From a bacterium (GTDB lineage: Bacteria > Eremiobacterota > Eremiobacteria > Baltobacterales > Baltobacteraceae), in the NCBI GenBank assembly GCA_021781095.1, contig JAJXXM010000128.1:1-7118 (forward strand): a DNA stretch of 7,118 bases, read 5' to 3'. Below the pieces are notes generated by a model. The model worked only from the letters and a program-made list of their open reading frames with translations, made no database searches and was not told the DNA's origin. The number at the start of each line of letters is the position of its first letter. Positions within the stretch are counted from its first letter, which is position 1. The position numbers and the translations under genes are program-made. Below are positions 1 through 6,297 of this stretch, in pieces.

Positions 1-362
1 ATGCGCGCGAAGAGCAGGCGAAGGTAGTCGTAGATCTCGGTGACGGTTCCCACCGTCGAGCGCGGGTTGCGCGAGGTCGACTTTTGATCGATCGAGATCG
101 CCGGCGAGAGCCCCTCGATGTAATCGACGTCGGGCTTCTCCATCTGCCCCAAAAATTGGCGCGCGTACGACGAGAGCGACTCGACGTACCGGCGCTGCCC
201 CTCGGCATAGATCGTATCGAAGGCCAGCGAGGATTTTCCGGAGCCCGAGAGCCCGGTCACGACGATGAGCCGATTGCGCGGCAGCGTCAGATCGACGTTT
301 TTGAGATTGTGTTCGCGCGCCCCCTTAATAACGATCGAATCGAGTCCGTGTCCCATCTTCAT
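1..362 (-). CDS. uvrA: UvrA, excinuclease ABC subunit A (N-terminal 120 codons; runs off the left edge)
   Basis: UvrA is the ATP-dependent damage sensor of nucleotide excision repair; as a dimer it finds distorted DNA and loads UvrB. The visible part is the start of the first ABC ATPase domain. It has the family opening [14 protein letters not shown] (residues 12-25), Walker A GLSGSGKS (37-44), the stretch [23 protein letters not shown] (written here as [11 protein letters not shown] plus [12 protein letters not shown], 48-70), [11 protein letters not shown] (84-94) and the Q-loop region [12 protein letters not shown] (102-113). The match to UvrA is essentially full-length over this part. The ATG at 362 forms an ATGA overlap with the stop of the upstream HAD gene, which favours it. 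A second ATG two codons later (356) is possible and gives the more usual short N-terminus. No separate promoter is visible, so it is probably coupled to the HAD gene and uvrB. Zinc fingers, signature motif and second ATPase domain lie outside the window. Confidence 0.96.
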   Translation of the reverse strand, partial: MKMGHGLDSIVIKGAREHNLKNVDLTLPRNRLIVVTGLSGSGKSSLAFDTIYAEGQRRYVESLSSYARQFLGQMEKPDVDYIEGLSPAISIDQKSTSRNPRSTVGTVTEIYDYLRLLFAR

Positions 363-1090
363 CCGTTCCGAGACCGCGCCGCAGCGATCTCCAGCGCTCG
401 ACCAACCCCTGAAAACGCCGTGACGGTTGCATGCGGGGGCGGCGCGTCGGTGGGGAGCTGCTCGCCGCGCACGTTGAGCCAGATCGCGGTCATCCCGGCC
501 GCTAAGGCGCCGGCGATATCGCGGTCGTACCGGTCGCCGACCATCGCGGCATGCTTCGGCGGCACCCCGAGCCGCTCGCACGCGTATTCGAAGAACGCCG
601 GGTCGGGCTTGAGCAGGCCGGTGTCGTCGGCAAAAAAGGTCGCATCGACCGCTTCGGCGAGCCCGAGCAGCGCGATTTTCTCCACGTGCGTCTCCGCAAA
701 GCCGTTGGTGAGGATGCCGAGCCGGCGCCCGCGCGTCCGCTGTTCCTCCAACAACTCCAGCGCCCCGGGAAAGAGCGCGAAATATTTCTTTCGTAGCAGA
801 TAGTAGCGCTCGGCGGTTCGGCGCGCGAGTGCGGGATCGGCGATGCCCACTTCGTCGAGCGCGCGCTCCCACATGGTTTCGCGCAACCGCGCCAACTTCG
901 TGCGCAGTTGCTCGGCGGTTATCCCGTGCCAAAAATGCGCGGCCTCGCGAGCGTAGGCGTCGGCGAGTTGCCGCGCGTCGATCCCGCGTTCGCGCGCGAT
1001 CTCCTCGGCACTCTCCATGCCCGCGAGCAAACAGGCCTGCGTGTCGTCGTGTAACGTATCGTCGAGGTCGAAAAGAACGAGATCGATCAT
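359..1090 (-). CDS. HAD-superfamily hydrolase (subfamily IA phosphatase) between uvrB and uvrA
   Basis: This is a 243-residue cytosolic Mg-dependent phosphatase of the haloacid dehalogenase superfamily. All four motifs are visible. Motif I is FDLDDT with nucleophile D8 and acid/base D10. Motif II is LTNG with T128. Motif III is the lysine of LKPDP (K161). Motif IV is GDRYDRD (185-191), giving metal-binding acidic residues. A mostly helical cap lies at about residues 15-105, after motif I, as in subfamily I. Length and motifs resemble YjjG-type nucleotidases and other small-metabolite phosphatases, but the substrate cannot be read from the sequence. The ATG overlaps the uvrB stop (ATGA, 1090-1087) and the TGA overlaps the uvrA ATG (362-359), so it should be co-translated with both repair subunits. 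A role in repair, for example removing a damaged nucleotide or cleaning a nucleotide pool, is only inferred from position. Confidence 0.9.
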   Translation of the reverse strand: MIDLVLFDLDDTLHDDTQACLLAGMESAEEIARERGIDARQLADAYAREAAHFWHGITAEQLRTKLARLRETMWERALDEVGIADPALARRTAERYYLLRKKYFALFPGALELLEEQRTRGRRLGILTNGFAETHVEKIALLGLAEAVDATFFADDTGLLKPDPAFFEYACERLGVPPKHAAMVGDRYDRDIAGALAAGMTAIWLNVRGEQLPTDAPPPHATVTAFSGVGRALEIAAARSRNG

Positions 1091-3141
1091 TCCGGATCTC
1101 TTTCGTCAAGCGCACGCGCGAGCACTTTCGGCGCGCGCGCTCCAAACAAAATCGATTCGGCAGCCCCGCTCTGTTTTCGCACCTCGATGAGTTCGTCGCG
1201 CACCGCAGCGGCTTTTTCGAACTCGAGATTCGCCGCGAACTCGCGCATCTTTTTTTCGAGGTCGGCGGCCATACGCGCCGCAACCTCTCGCGGCAACCGA
1301 TCGCGCGCGCTCGCTTTCTTCTCACCGCGATCGCCCCCGCCGACCATCGCCAGAATATCGCGCACTTCCTTACGGACGCTGCGCGGCTCGATGCCGTGCT
1401 CGAGGTTGTACGCCGTCTGGCGTTCGCGGCGCCGACGCGTTTCGCCGATCGCGCGCGCCATCGATTCGGTGAGGTTATCGGCGTACATGATGACCTTGCC
1501 CTCGACGTGGCGGGCGGCGCGGCCGATGGTTTGAATCAACGAAGTCGCGCTGCGCAGGTACCCTTCCTTATCGGCATCGAGGATCCCGACGAGCGAGACC
1601 TCCGGGAGATCGAGCCCCTCGCGCAACAGATTGATCCCGACGAGCACGTCGAAGACGCCGTTGCGCAGATCGCGCAGAATCGAAATCCGCTCGAGCGTGT
1701 CGACTTCGCTGTGGAGATAGCGAACCTTCAAGCCCGCTTCGACGAGGAAATCGGTGAGATCCTCGGCCATCTTTTTCGTGAGCGTCGTTACGAGCACGCG
1801 TTCGTTGCGCGCGACGCGAAGGCGAATCTCTTCCATCAGATCGTCGACCTGATGGCGCGTCGGGCGCACCTCGATCTCGGGGTCGACGAGCCCCGTCGGG
1901 CGGACGATCATCTCCACCACCTGAGCGCTCCGTCCGGTCTCGTAGGTTCCCGGCGTCGCCGAGACGTAAATCGCTTGGTTGAGGTGCGCGTCGAACTCTT
2001 CGTAACTCAACGGGCGATTGTCGAGAGCGCTGGGAAGCCGGAAGCCGTGCTCTACGAGCGAGAGTTTTCGCGCGCGATCGCCGGGCAGCATACCGTGGAC
2101 CTGCGGCAACGTGACGTGCGACTCGTCGACGAAGAGCAGCCAGTCCTTCGGGAAAAAGTCGAGCAAGCACCACGGCGTCGATCCCGCTTCGCGCCCGGTG
2201 AGATGGCGGGAGTAATTCTCGATGCCGTTGCAGTAGCCGACCTCGCGCAACATGTCGAGATCGTAGCGGGTTCGTTGCTCCAGCCGTTGCGCTTCGAGCA
2301 ACTTTCCCCCATCGCGCAGCACCGCGAGCCGCTCGAACAGCTCCGCTTCGATGCTCGCGATCGCGCGGCGGAGTTTTTCGTCGGGCGTGATGAAGTGCTT
2401 GGCGGGGAAGACGAGGAGTTCGTCTTTCGATTCGACGTACTCCCCCGTCATGAGATTCACGACGTTGATCGCTTCGATCGTGTCGCCGAAAAATTCGATC
2501 CGATGGACGAGCTCCTCTTCGACGCCGACGAGCTCTAACGTGTCGCCGCGCACGCGAAAGGTGCCTCGCACTAAATTGAGATCGTTCCGGCGATACTGCA
2601 TGTCGACCAAGCGGCGCAGCAGGTAATCGCGATCGATCTCTTCTCCGACCGCGATGCGCTGCGACATCTCCATGTAATCGGAGGGCGAGCCGAGGCCGAA
2701 GATGCACGAGACCGAAGCGACGATGAGCGTGTCGCGCCTCGTCAGTAACGATTGCGTCGCGGCGTGGCGGAGGCGCTCGATCTCGTCGTTGATCGAGGAA
2801 TCCTTCTCGATGTAGGTATCGGTCGCCGCAACGTACGCTTCGGGCTGATAATAATCGAAGTAGGAAACGAAATACTCGACTGCATTTTGCGGAAAAAATT
2901 CGCGGAATTCGGCGCAGAGCTGGGCCGCGAGCGTCTTATTGTGGCAGAGCACGAGCGTCGGTTTTTGGACGAGTTCGATGGTGCGCGCCATCGCCATCGT
3001 CTTTCCCGAGCCGGTCACGCCGAGCAATGTCTGAATGCGGTCGCCGCGCCTCACGCCGTCGGCGAGCGCCTCGGTTGCCGCCGGCTGGTCCCCGGCGAGC
3101 GAGAAGGGTGAAACGAGCCGAAATGTTCCCTGCAAAGCCAC
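1087..3141 (-). CDS. uvrB: UvrB, excinuclease ABC subunit B
   Basis: UvrB is the helicase-like subunit that verifies DNA damage after UvrA loading and then recruits UvrC for incision. From a GTG at 3141 it is 684 residues, close to the usual 660-700. Visible in order: Walker A GVTGSGKT (41-48), NKTLAAQL (68-75), the damage-probing beta-hairpin region [12 protein letters not shown] (93-104) to [15 protein letters not shown] (111-125), DESH box (339-342), SATPGTYE (394-401), [12 protein letters not shown] (451-462), [18 protein letters not shown] (501-518), QTIGRAARH (537-545) and a C-terminal UVR motif for UvrC contact (about 620-656). About 27 residues follow the UVR motif. The start is uncertain: GTG 3141 and TTG 3135 are the only candidates near the conserved [14 protein letters not shown] block, and neither has a clear Shine-Dalgarno sequence, so a leaderless message is possible. 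The frame stays open upstream, antisense to prs, but that part has no UvrB similarity. The stop overlaps the HAD gene start. Confidence 0.96.
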   Translation of the reverse strand: MALQGTFRLVSPFSLAGDQPAATEALADGVRRGDRIQTLLGVTGSGKTMAMARTIELVQKPTLVLCHNKTLAAQLCAEFREFFPQNAVEYFVSYFDYYQPEAYVAATDTYIEKDSSINDEIERLRHAATQSLLTRRDTLIVASVSCIFGLGSPSDYMEMSQRIAVGEEIDRDYLLRRLVDMQYRRNDLNLVRGTFRVRGDTLELVGVEEELVHRIEFFGDTIEAINVVNLMTGEYVESKDELLVFPAKHFITPDEKLRRAIASIEAELFERLAVLRDGGKLLEAQRLEQRTRYDLDMLREVGYCNGIENYSRHLTGREAGSTPWCLLDFFPKDWLLFVDESHVTLPQVHGMLPGDRARKLSLVEHGFRLPSALDNRPLSYEEFDAHLNQAIYVSATPGTYETGRSAQVVEMIVRPTGLVDPEIEVRPTRHQVDDLMEEIRLRVARNERVLVTTLTKKMAEDLTDFLVEAGLKVRYLHSEVDTLERISILRDLRNGVFDVLVGINLLREGLDLPEVSLVGILDADKEGYLRSATSLIQTIGRAARHVEGKVIMYADNLTESMARAIGETRRRRERQTAYNLEHGIEPRSVRKEVRDILAMVGGGDRGEKKASARDRLPREVAARMAADLEKKMREFAANLEFEKAAAVRDELIEVRKQSGAAESILFGARAPKVLARALDERDPE

Positions 3142-3167
3142 TTTGAGCGTGATTCGGCGAGGAGTGA

Positions 3168-3180
3168 GAGCGGCCCGCTC
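3168..3180. repeat. Short GC-rich palindrome, arms GAGCGG/CCGCTC with a 1-base centre
   Basis: The arms GAGCGG (3168-3173) and CCGCTC (3175-3180) are exact reverse complements around C3174. The palindrome lies about 27 bases upstream of the uvrB GTG and 40 bases upstream of the prs TTG, so it could be an operator for either direction. Six-base arms of pure GC-rich sequence can arise by chance at this base composition, so the regulatory role is only a possibility. Confidence 0.3.
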
Positions 3181-3208
3181 GGAACCACAGGGTCTACCCG
3201 CCCGCCCT

Positions 3209-3213
3209 AGGAG
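3209..3213 (+). promoter_or_regulatory. Shine-Dalgarno site (AGGAG) that fixes the prs TTG start
   Basis: AGGAG sits seven bases before TTG 3221, which is ideal spacing. It is the reason for choosing the TTG over the longer open frame that begins at 3035, antisense to uvrB. Confidence 0.8.
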
Positions 3214-3220
3214 CCATCCC

Positions 3221-4228
3221 TTGAGCACCACGCCTCTCCTGTTTTCCGGGAGTTCGAATCCGCAACTCGCCGAGGCGATCGCCAAGCGCATGAAGATATC
3301 GTTGGGCGACGCGCTCGTGACGAAGTTCAAAAACGAAGAGACGCGCATCGAGATCCGCGAGAACGTCCGCGGAGCGGAGGTCTTCGTCGTGCAGTCGATC
3401 TGCAAGGCCCCCAACGGGAACGGCGTCAACGACGCCCTCGTCGAGCTGCTCCTCATGATCGACGCCCTCCGCCGCGCGTCGGCGGCCCGTATCACCGCCG
3501 TGGTTCCCTATTACGGCTACGCCAAGCAAGATAAAAAGACGAAGCCGCGCGAGCCGATCTCCGCGAAGGTCGTCGCGAACTTGTTGAAAACGACGGGAAC
3601 CAAACGCGTGGTCACCATGGATCTCCACGCCGCACAAATTCAGGGCTTTTTCGATATTCCGGTCGACAATCTCATGGCGATGCCGACGCTCTGCAATTAT
3701 CTCAAGCGCGAAGGGCTCAGCGACGACCGTATCGTCGTCGTCTCTCCCGATGCGGGCGGCGTCCACCGCGCCGAATTGTTTGCCAAGCGGCTCAACGCCT
3801 CACTCGCGATCGTGTTCAAACGCCGCCCGCAGCCCGACGTCTCCGAGGTGACCGATATCGTCGGCGACGTGAACGGCAAAATTGCGGTGATCGTCGACGA
3901 TATGATCTCGACCGGCGGCACGCTTGCCAAGGCCGCCGAAGCGATCAAGGCGCGCGGAGCGACGAGCGTGCATACCGTCGCGACGCACGGCCTCTTCGCC
4001 GACAACGCCATCGAGGTGCTCGCCAATTCGGTGATCGAACGCGTCATCGTTACCGACACCATTCCCATCTTGCAGCCGGCCGGCGAGAAGTTCGTCCAAC
4101 TCTCGATCGCGCAGACGTTCGCCGACGCGATCGGCCGCATCACGACCAACCGGTCGGTCTCCGAACTCTTCAGCGTCGACGATATGAAAATCGACGCGAA
4201 CTTCGCAGAGCCCGTCACCGTTTCTTGA
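3221..4228 (+). CDS. prs: Ribose-phosphate pyrophosphokinase (PRPP synthetase)
   Basis: It transfers pyrophosphate from ATP to ribose 5-phosphate to make PRPP, the precursor of purines, pyrimidines, histidine, tryptophan and NAD, in the cytosol. The 335-residue protein (family about 310-330) starts at a TTG with a good AGGAG site. The opening [19 protein letters not shown] (6-24) is the typical first strand and helix. Other landmarks are [19 protein letters not shown] (65-83), the ATP-binding region [10 protein letters not shown] (97-106), the hallmark [17 protein letters not shown] (134-150), [11 protein letters not shown] (175-185), the flexible loop KRRP (200-203) and the ribose-5-phosphate/PRPP loop [12 protein letters not shown] (223-234). 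S230 replaces the aspartate of the common DDMIDTGGT form. A tail of about 15 residues follows the usual C-terminus near SVSELF (312-317). It is the first gene of a plus-strand cluster and is divergent from uvrB, with rplY 34 bases downstream. Confidence 0.96.
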   Translation: MSTTPLLFSGSSNPQLAEAIAKRMKISLGDALVTKFKNEETRIEIRENVRGAEVFVVQSICKAPNGNGVNDALVELLLMIDALRRASAARITAVVPYYGYAKQDKKTKPREPISAKVVANLLKTTGTKRVVTMDLHAAQIQGFFDIPVDNLMAMPTLCNYLKREGLSDDRIVVVSPDAGGVHRAELFAKRLNASLAIVFKRRPQPDVSEVTDIVGDVNGKIAVIVDDMISTGGTLAKAAEAIKARGATSVHTVATHGLFADNAIEVLANSVIERVIVTDTIPILQPAGEKFVQLSIAQTFADAIGRITTNRSVSELFSVDDMKIDANFAEPVTVS

Positions 4229-4251
4229 ACCGATCCTACCAACGAGAAAGC

Positions 4252-4257
4252 AGAGGA
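4252..4257 (+). promoter_or_regulatory. Shine-Dalgarno site (AGAGGA) of rplY
   Basis: AGAGGA ends five bases before the ATG at 4263. With the short 34-base spacer after prs and no visible terminator there, this fits independent ribosome loading on a shared prs-rplY message. Confidence 0.7.
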
Positions 4258-4262
4258 ACCCC

Positions 4263-4916
4263 ATGCCTACCAAAGTTCACGTCCTTCCCGTCGAGCCCCG
4301 CGAAACGACGGGCTCCTCATCAGCATCGGCGCTGCGCGCGAAAGGCATGGTGCCCGCAGTTCTCTACGGACACGGCGACGCACCGCGCCACTTGGCGATG
4401 GAAGGGCGCGCGTTCGAAGAACTCGCCGGTCGCCACGAAGCCGGCGGCGTGCTGACGCTCGTCCATGCGGGCAAGACGATCGATACCGCGCTGTTGCGCG
4501 CGGTCCAGCGCCATCCGGTGACGCGCCGCGTCATTCACGTCGATTTCCAGCGCGTCGGCCTGAACGAGGCCGTCACGGCGCGCGTGCCGATCGCCACGGT
4601 CGGGGTCGCACCCGGCGTGAAGGAGTTCGGCGGCGTGATGGATCTGCTCTCGCACCACATCGAAGTGGAAGGCCCCGCAGATCAATTGCCGGAGCACATC
4701 GATATCGACGTCAGCGAGCTCGGCGTTCACCGGCACATTAGCGCCGGCGAGGTCAAACTGCCGAAGGGTTTCCGCCTCGTCACCTCACCCGAGACCGTCC
4801 TCATTACGGTCGAAGCTTCGAAAACGGCACGCCAGCTCGAAGAGAGCGCCGTCGGAGCGACCGCCGAGCAGATCGAACCTGAAGTGCTCGGTCAAAAGAG
4901 CGAGACCAAAGCATAA
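4263..4916 (+). CDS. rplY: Large-subunit ribosomal protein bL25, long CTC-type
   Basis: bL25 binds 5S rRNA in the central protuberance of the 50S subunit. The 217-residue product is the two-domain general-stress/CTC form, not the ~94-residue enteric form. The N-terminal 5S-binding domain (about 1-97) shows RETTGSSSASALRAKGMVPAVLYG (as RETTGSSSASAL, 13-24, then RAKGMVPAVLYG, 25-36) and ends with HPVTRRVIHVDFQRV (84-98). The C-terminal beta domain (about 99-185) has VGVAPGVKEFGGVMDLL (113-129) and the pattern HIDIDVSELGVHRHI (145-159). A short acidic tail follows (about 192-217, ending EVLGQKSETKA), as is common in this form. The ATG with AGAGGA upstream is unambiguous. The TAA stop overlaps the next frame in an ATAA context, which bears on the pth start. 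Confidence 0.96.
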   Translation: MPTKVHVLPVEPRETTGSSSASALRAKGMVPAVLYGHGDAPRHLAMEGRAFEELAGRHEAGGVLTLVHAGKTIDTALLRAVQRHPVTRRVIHVDFQRVGLNEAVTARVPIATVGVAPGVKEFGGVMDLLSHHIEVEGPADQLPEHIDIDVSELGVHRHISAGEVKLPKGFRLVTSPETVLITVEASKTARQLEESAVGATAEQIEPEVLGQKSETKA

Positions 4917-5494
4917 GCAATCGCAGCGAATCGCCGAGCCTGATCGTCGGGCTCGGCAATCCCGGAAAAGAGTACGAGGCAACGCGCCACAACGTCGGGT
5001 TCGCGATCGTCGACGAGGTAGCGCGTCGTTTCGGCGTTACGAACTGGCGCCAAAAGGACCAAGCGCGCCAGGCGTTGGTGCGCGAACGGAATGTGGTCCT
5101 CGTCGAACCCACCTCCTACATGAATCTCAGCGGCGTTCCCGTTCGTCTGATTTCCTCGTGGTATCGCACGCCGCCCGAACGCATTCTCGTCATCAGCGAC
5201 GATATGGATCTTCCGCTCGGGCGCCTGCGCATGCGCGCGTCGGGGGGGCACGGCGGCCATAATGGATTGCGTTCGATTATCGGGACGATCGGCGAGCACT
5301 TCGCCCGCCTGCGCGTCGGCGTCGGGCGTCCGGATGGCGGCGACAGCATCGACTACGTGCTCGGCGCATTTCCCGTCGCGCAACGCGATACGCTCGCGCG
5401 CGTCGTGGTCGCCGCCGCCGATGGAGCCGAACGCTGGCTCGCCGAAGGGACCGAGCGCGCGTTACCGAGCGTGAACGCCTTTCGCGCCGACTAA
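4913..5494 (+). CDS. pth: Peptidyl-tRNA hydrolase, with non-canonical start
   Basis: Pth cleaves the ester bond of peptidyl-tRNAs that drop off ribosomes, recycling tRNA. Numbering from codon 4913, the catalytic set is complete: N16 in GLGNPG, H26 in TRHNVGF and D96 in SDDMDLP. The substrate-binding features YMNLSG (69-74) and GGHGGHNGLRSI (111-122) are present. The product is 193 residues from 4913, or 184 from 4940; the family is about 185-200. The start is the oddity. After the in-frame stop TGA at 4880-4882 there is no ATG, GTG or TTG until TTG 5075, which would delete both N16 and H26. Candidates are ATA 4913, which overlaps the rplY stop as ATAA, and CTG 4940, which gives the classic LIVGLGNPG opening. 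I give the ATA as the outer limit; product identity is sure, the first codon is not. It is coupled to, or directly follows, rplY. Confidence 0.93.
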   Translation: MSNRSESPSLIVGLGNPGKEYEATRHNVGFAIVDEVARRFGVTNWRQKDQARQALVRERNVVLVEPTSYMNLSGVPVRLISSWYRTPPERILVISDDMDLPLGRLRMRASGGHGGHNGLRSIIGTIGEHFARLRVGVGRPDGGDSIDYVLGAFPVAQRDTLARVVVAAADGAERWLAEGTERALPSVNAFRAD

Positions 5495-5525
5495 ATCGTC
5501 GCATGCGGCTGCCGATTCTCCTAGT

Positions 5526-5534
5526 AAGGGGGAA
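5526..5534 (+). promoter_or_regulatory. Purine-rich ribosome binding site of the kinase-like gene
   Basis: AAGGGGGAA lies nine bases before GTG 5544 and is the only anti-SD-like run in the 49-base spacer after pth. It supports the GTG as start. No other in-frame start lies nearby. Confidence 0.55.
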
Positions 5535-5543
5535 CGCGCGACG

Positions 5544-6224
5544 GTGAGCGGAGAGAGACTTTCGGGAACGACCTTCGTCCTACGCTGCGATCGAGAGACG
5601 GCGAACGCACAGGATGCAACGCTGTTCGCCGATATCGACGTACTGCGCGAGAAAGGTGTCGGCGCGGTGATCGTCGCCCCCGATGCCCCGAGCGCCCGCG
5701 CGCTGGTGATGCGCATGAATCTCTCGCAGAACCGCGCGGTCGGCGTGACCGGCGCGGACGGCGCGTTGCTGCCGCATGCCGCCGGAGGCGTCGGAGCGGT
5801 TCAGCCCGAGGTACTGCTCGCGCTGCTCGAGGCGGGTTTCGTCCCCATCGTCGAACCGGTCGCGTACGCACCGATCGCCGCGCGTGAAGAGCTCGTTGAA
5901 GCCGACGACGTCGCGCGCGCCGTCGGCGTCGCCCTCCACGCATCGCGAGCGATCTTCTTCCACCGCGCCGGTTCGGTCGCCAATCCGCTGACCAACGATC
6001 CCATCTTCGAACTCACGGCCGCCGAGGCACTCGCGCTCGCCGATGACGAACGCGTCGCCCCCGATCTGCGCGCGACGATGCGCGCCGCCGCGCGCGGCGT
6101 TCGCGGCGGTATCGGCGCTGCGGAGATCTGCGATGGACGCATCGCACACGCGGCGGTGATCGAGTTGCTCACCGAACGGCACGTCGGTACGCGCGTCACC
6201 GGTGGAGTCGTCCTCGCGGCGTAA
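5544..6224 (+). CDS. Acetylglutamate-kinase-like protein (amino acid kinase fold), probably catalytically degenerate
   Basis: The 226-residue product follows the outline of N-acetylglutamate kinase (ArgB) but is about 60 residues shorter. Similar blocks are DIDVLREKGVGAVIVAPDAP (30-49) against the ArgB strand ending in HGGGP, RAVGVTGADG (64-73) against AVGLSGKDG, PEVLLALLEAGFVPIVEPV (88-106), EADDVARAVGVAL (119-131) against NADTVAAAIA, and DGRIAHAAVIELLTERHVGT (197-216) against DGR-PHALLLELFT-GIGT. Key ArgB elements look lost. The lysine and glycines of KxGGN become RCDR (14-17), the GGG loop becomes PDA (46-48), the segment carrying the substrate arginine seems deleted, and the NAG-contact Asn becomes Glu119. 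This suggests a non-catalytic or altered-function relative; a true ArgB role is unlikely. It follows pth by 49 bases on the same strand and is probably last in the cluster. Fold assignment is fairly sure; function is unknown. Confidence 0.72.
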   Translation: MSGERLSGTTFVLRCDRETANAQDATLFADIDVLREKGVGAVIVAPDAPSARALVMRMNLSQNRAVGVTGADGALLPHAAGGVGAVQPEVLLALLEAGFVPIVEPVAYAPIAAREELVEADDVARAVGVALHASRAIFFHRAGSVANPLTNDPIFELTAAEALALADDERVAPDLRATMRAAARGVRGGIGAAEICDGRIAHAAVIELLTERHVGTRVTGGVVLAA

Positions 6225-6245
6225 CGTACGCGATCGAGACATGAA

Positions 6246-6276
6246 ATGGGCGCCGACGTTCTCCGTCGGCGCCCAT
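6246..6276. terminator. Perfect 13-bp hairpin between convergent genes, probable bidirectional terminator
   Basis: The arms at 6246-6258 and 6264-6276 are exact reverse complements (13 bp, core GGGCGCCGACG) with a 5-base loop TTCTC. The hairpin starts 21 bases after the stop of the kinase-like gene and ends 21 bases before the stop of the minus-strand peptidase. Only short T-runs follow: CGCGTTT on the plus strand, and TTTCAT on the minus strand. It therefore lacks a full U-tract, but its position and strength fit a terminator serving both directions. Confidence 0.75.
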
Positions 6277-6297
6277 CGCGTTTACCGGGTTCGGAGT

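Larger units (their letters stand above)
3142..3220. promoter_or_regulatory. Divergent spacer between uvrB and prs
   Basis: This 79-base spacer must hold, or lie next to, the promoters for the minus-strand repair genes and the plus-strand prs cluster. I see no convincing -10/-35 pair on either strand and no LexA box of the GAAC-N4-GTTC type or the CTGT-N8-ACAG type. It contains a short GC-rich palindrome (3168-3180) and the prs ribosome binding site (3209-3213). The promoter role is inferred from gene orientation, not from a recognised consensus. Confidence 0.45.

Noticed and set aside
829..2538. A 569-codon open frame on the plus strand opposite uvrB and the HAD gene
   Set aside because: It lies wholly antisense to conserved UvrB and HAD coding sequence, is dominated by Arg, Asp, Glu and Ala as expected for a GC-rich mirror frame, and shows no recognisable domain.
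3035..3220. Upstream extension of prs to 397 codons
   Set aside because: It is antisense to uvrB, unlike any Prs N-terminus, and the AGGAG at 3209 places the start at TTG 3221.
3142..3495. N-terminal extension of the uvrB frame to 802 codons
   Set aside because: The added 118 residues run antisense to the start of prs, resemble no UvrB N-terminus, and would overlap a well-supported gene.
3697..4273. Minus-strand open frames opposite prs (157-181 codons)
   Set aside because: They mirror the strongly conserved Prs coding frame and have no start-site signals or domain features.
5075..5494. pth starting at TTG 5075 (139 residues)
   Set aside because: This start removes the catalytic Asn and His that are encoded in frame directly upstream, so it cannot be the functional start.
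5580..6242. A 220-codon minus-strand frame opposite the kinase-like gene
   Set aside because: The plus-strand frame has a GTG with a purine-rich site and amino acid kinase landmarks. The minus frame has an Arg/Asp/Gly-rich mirror composition, and its upstream end butts into the terminator hairpin.
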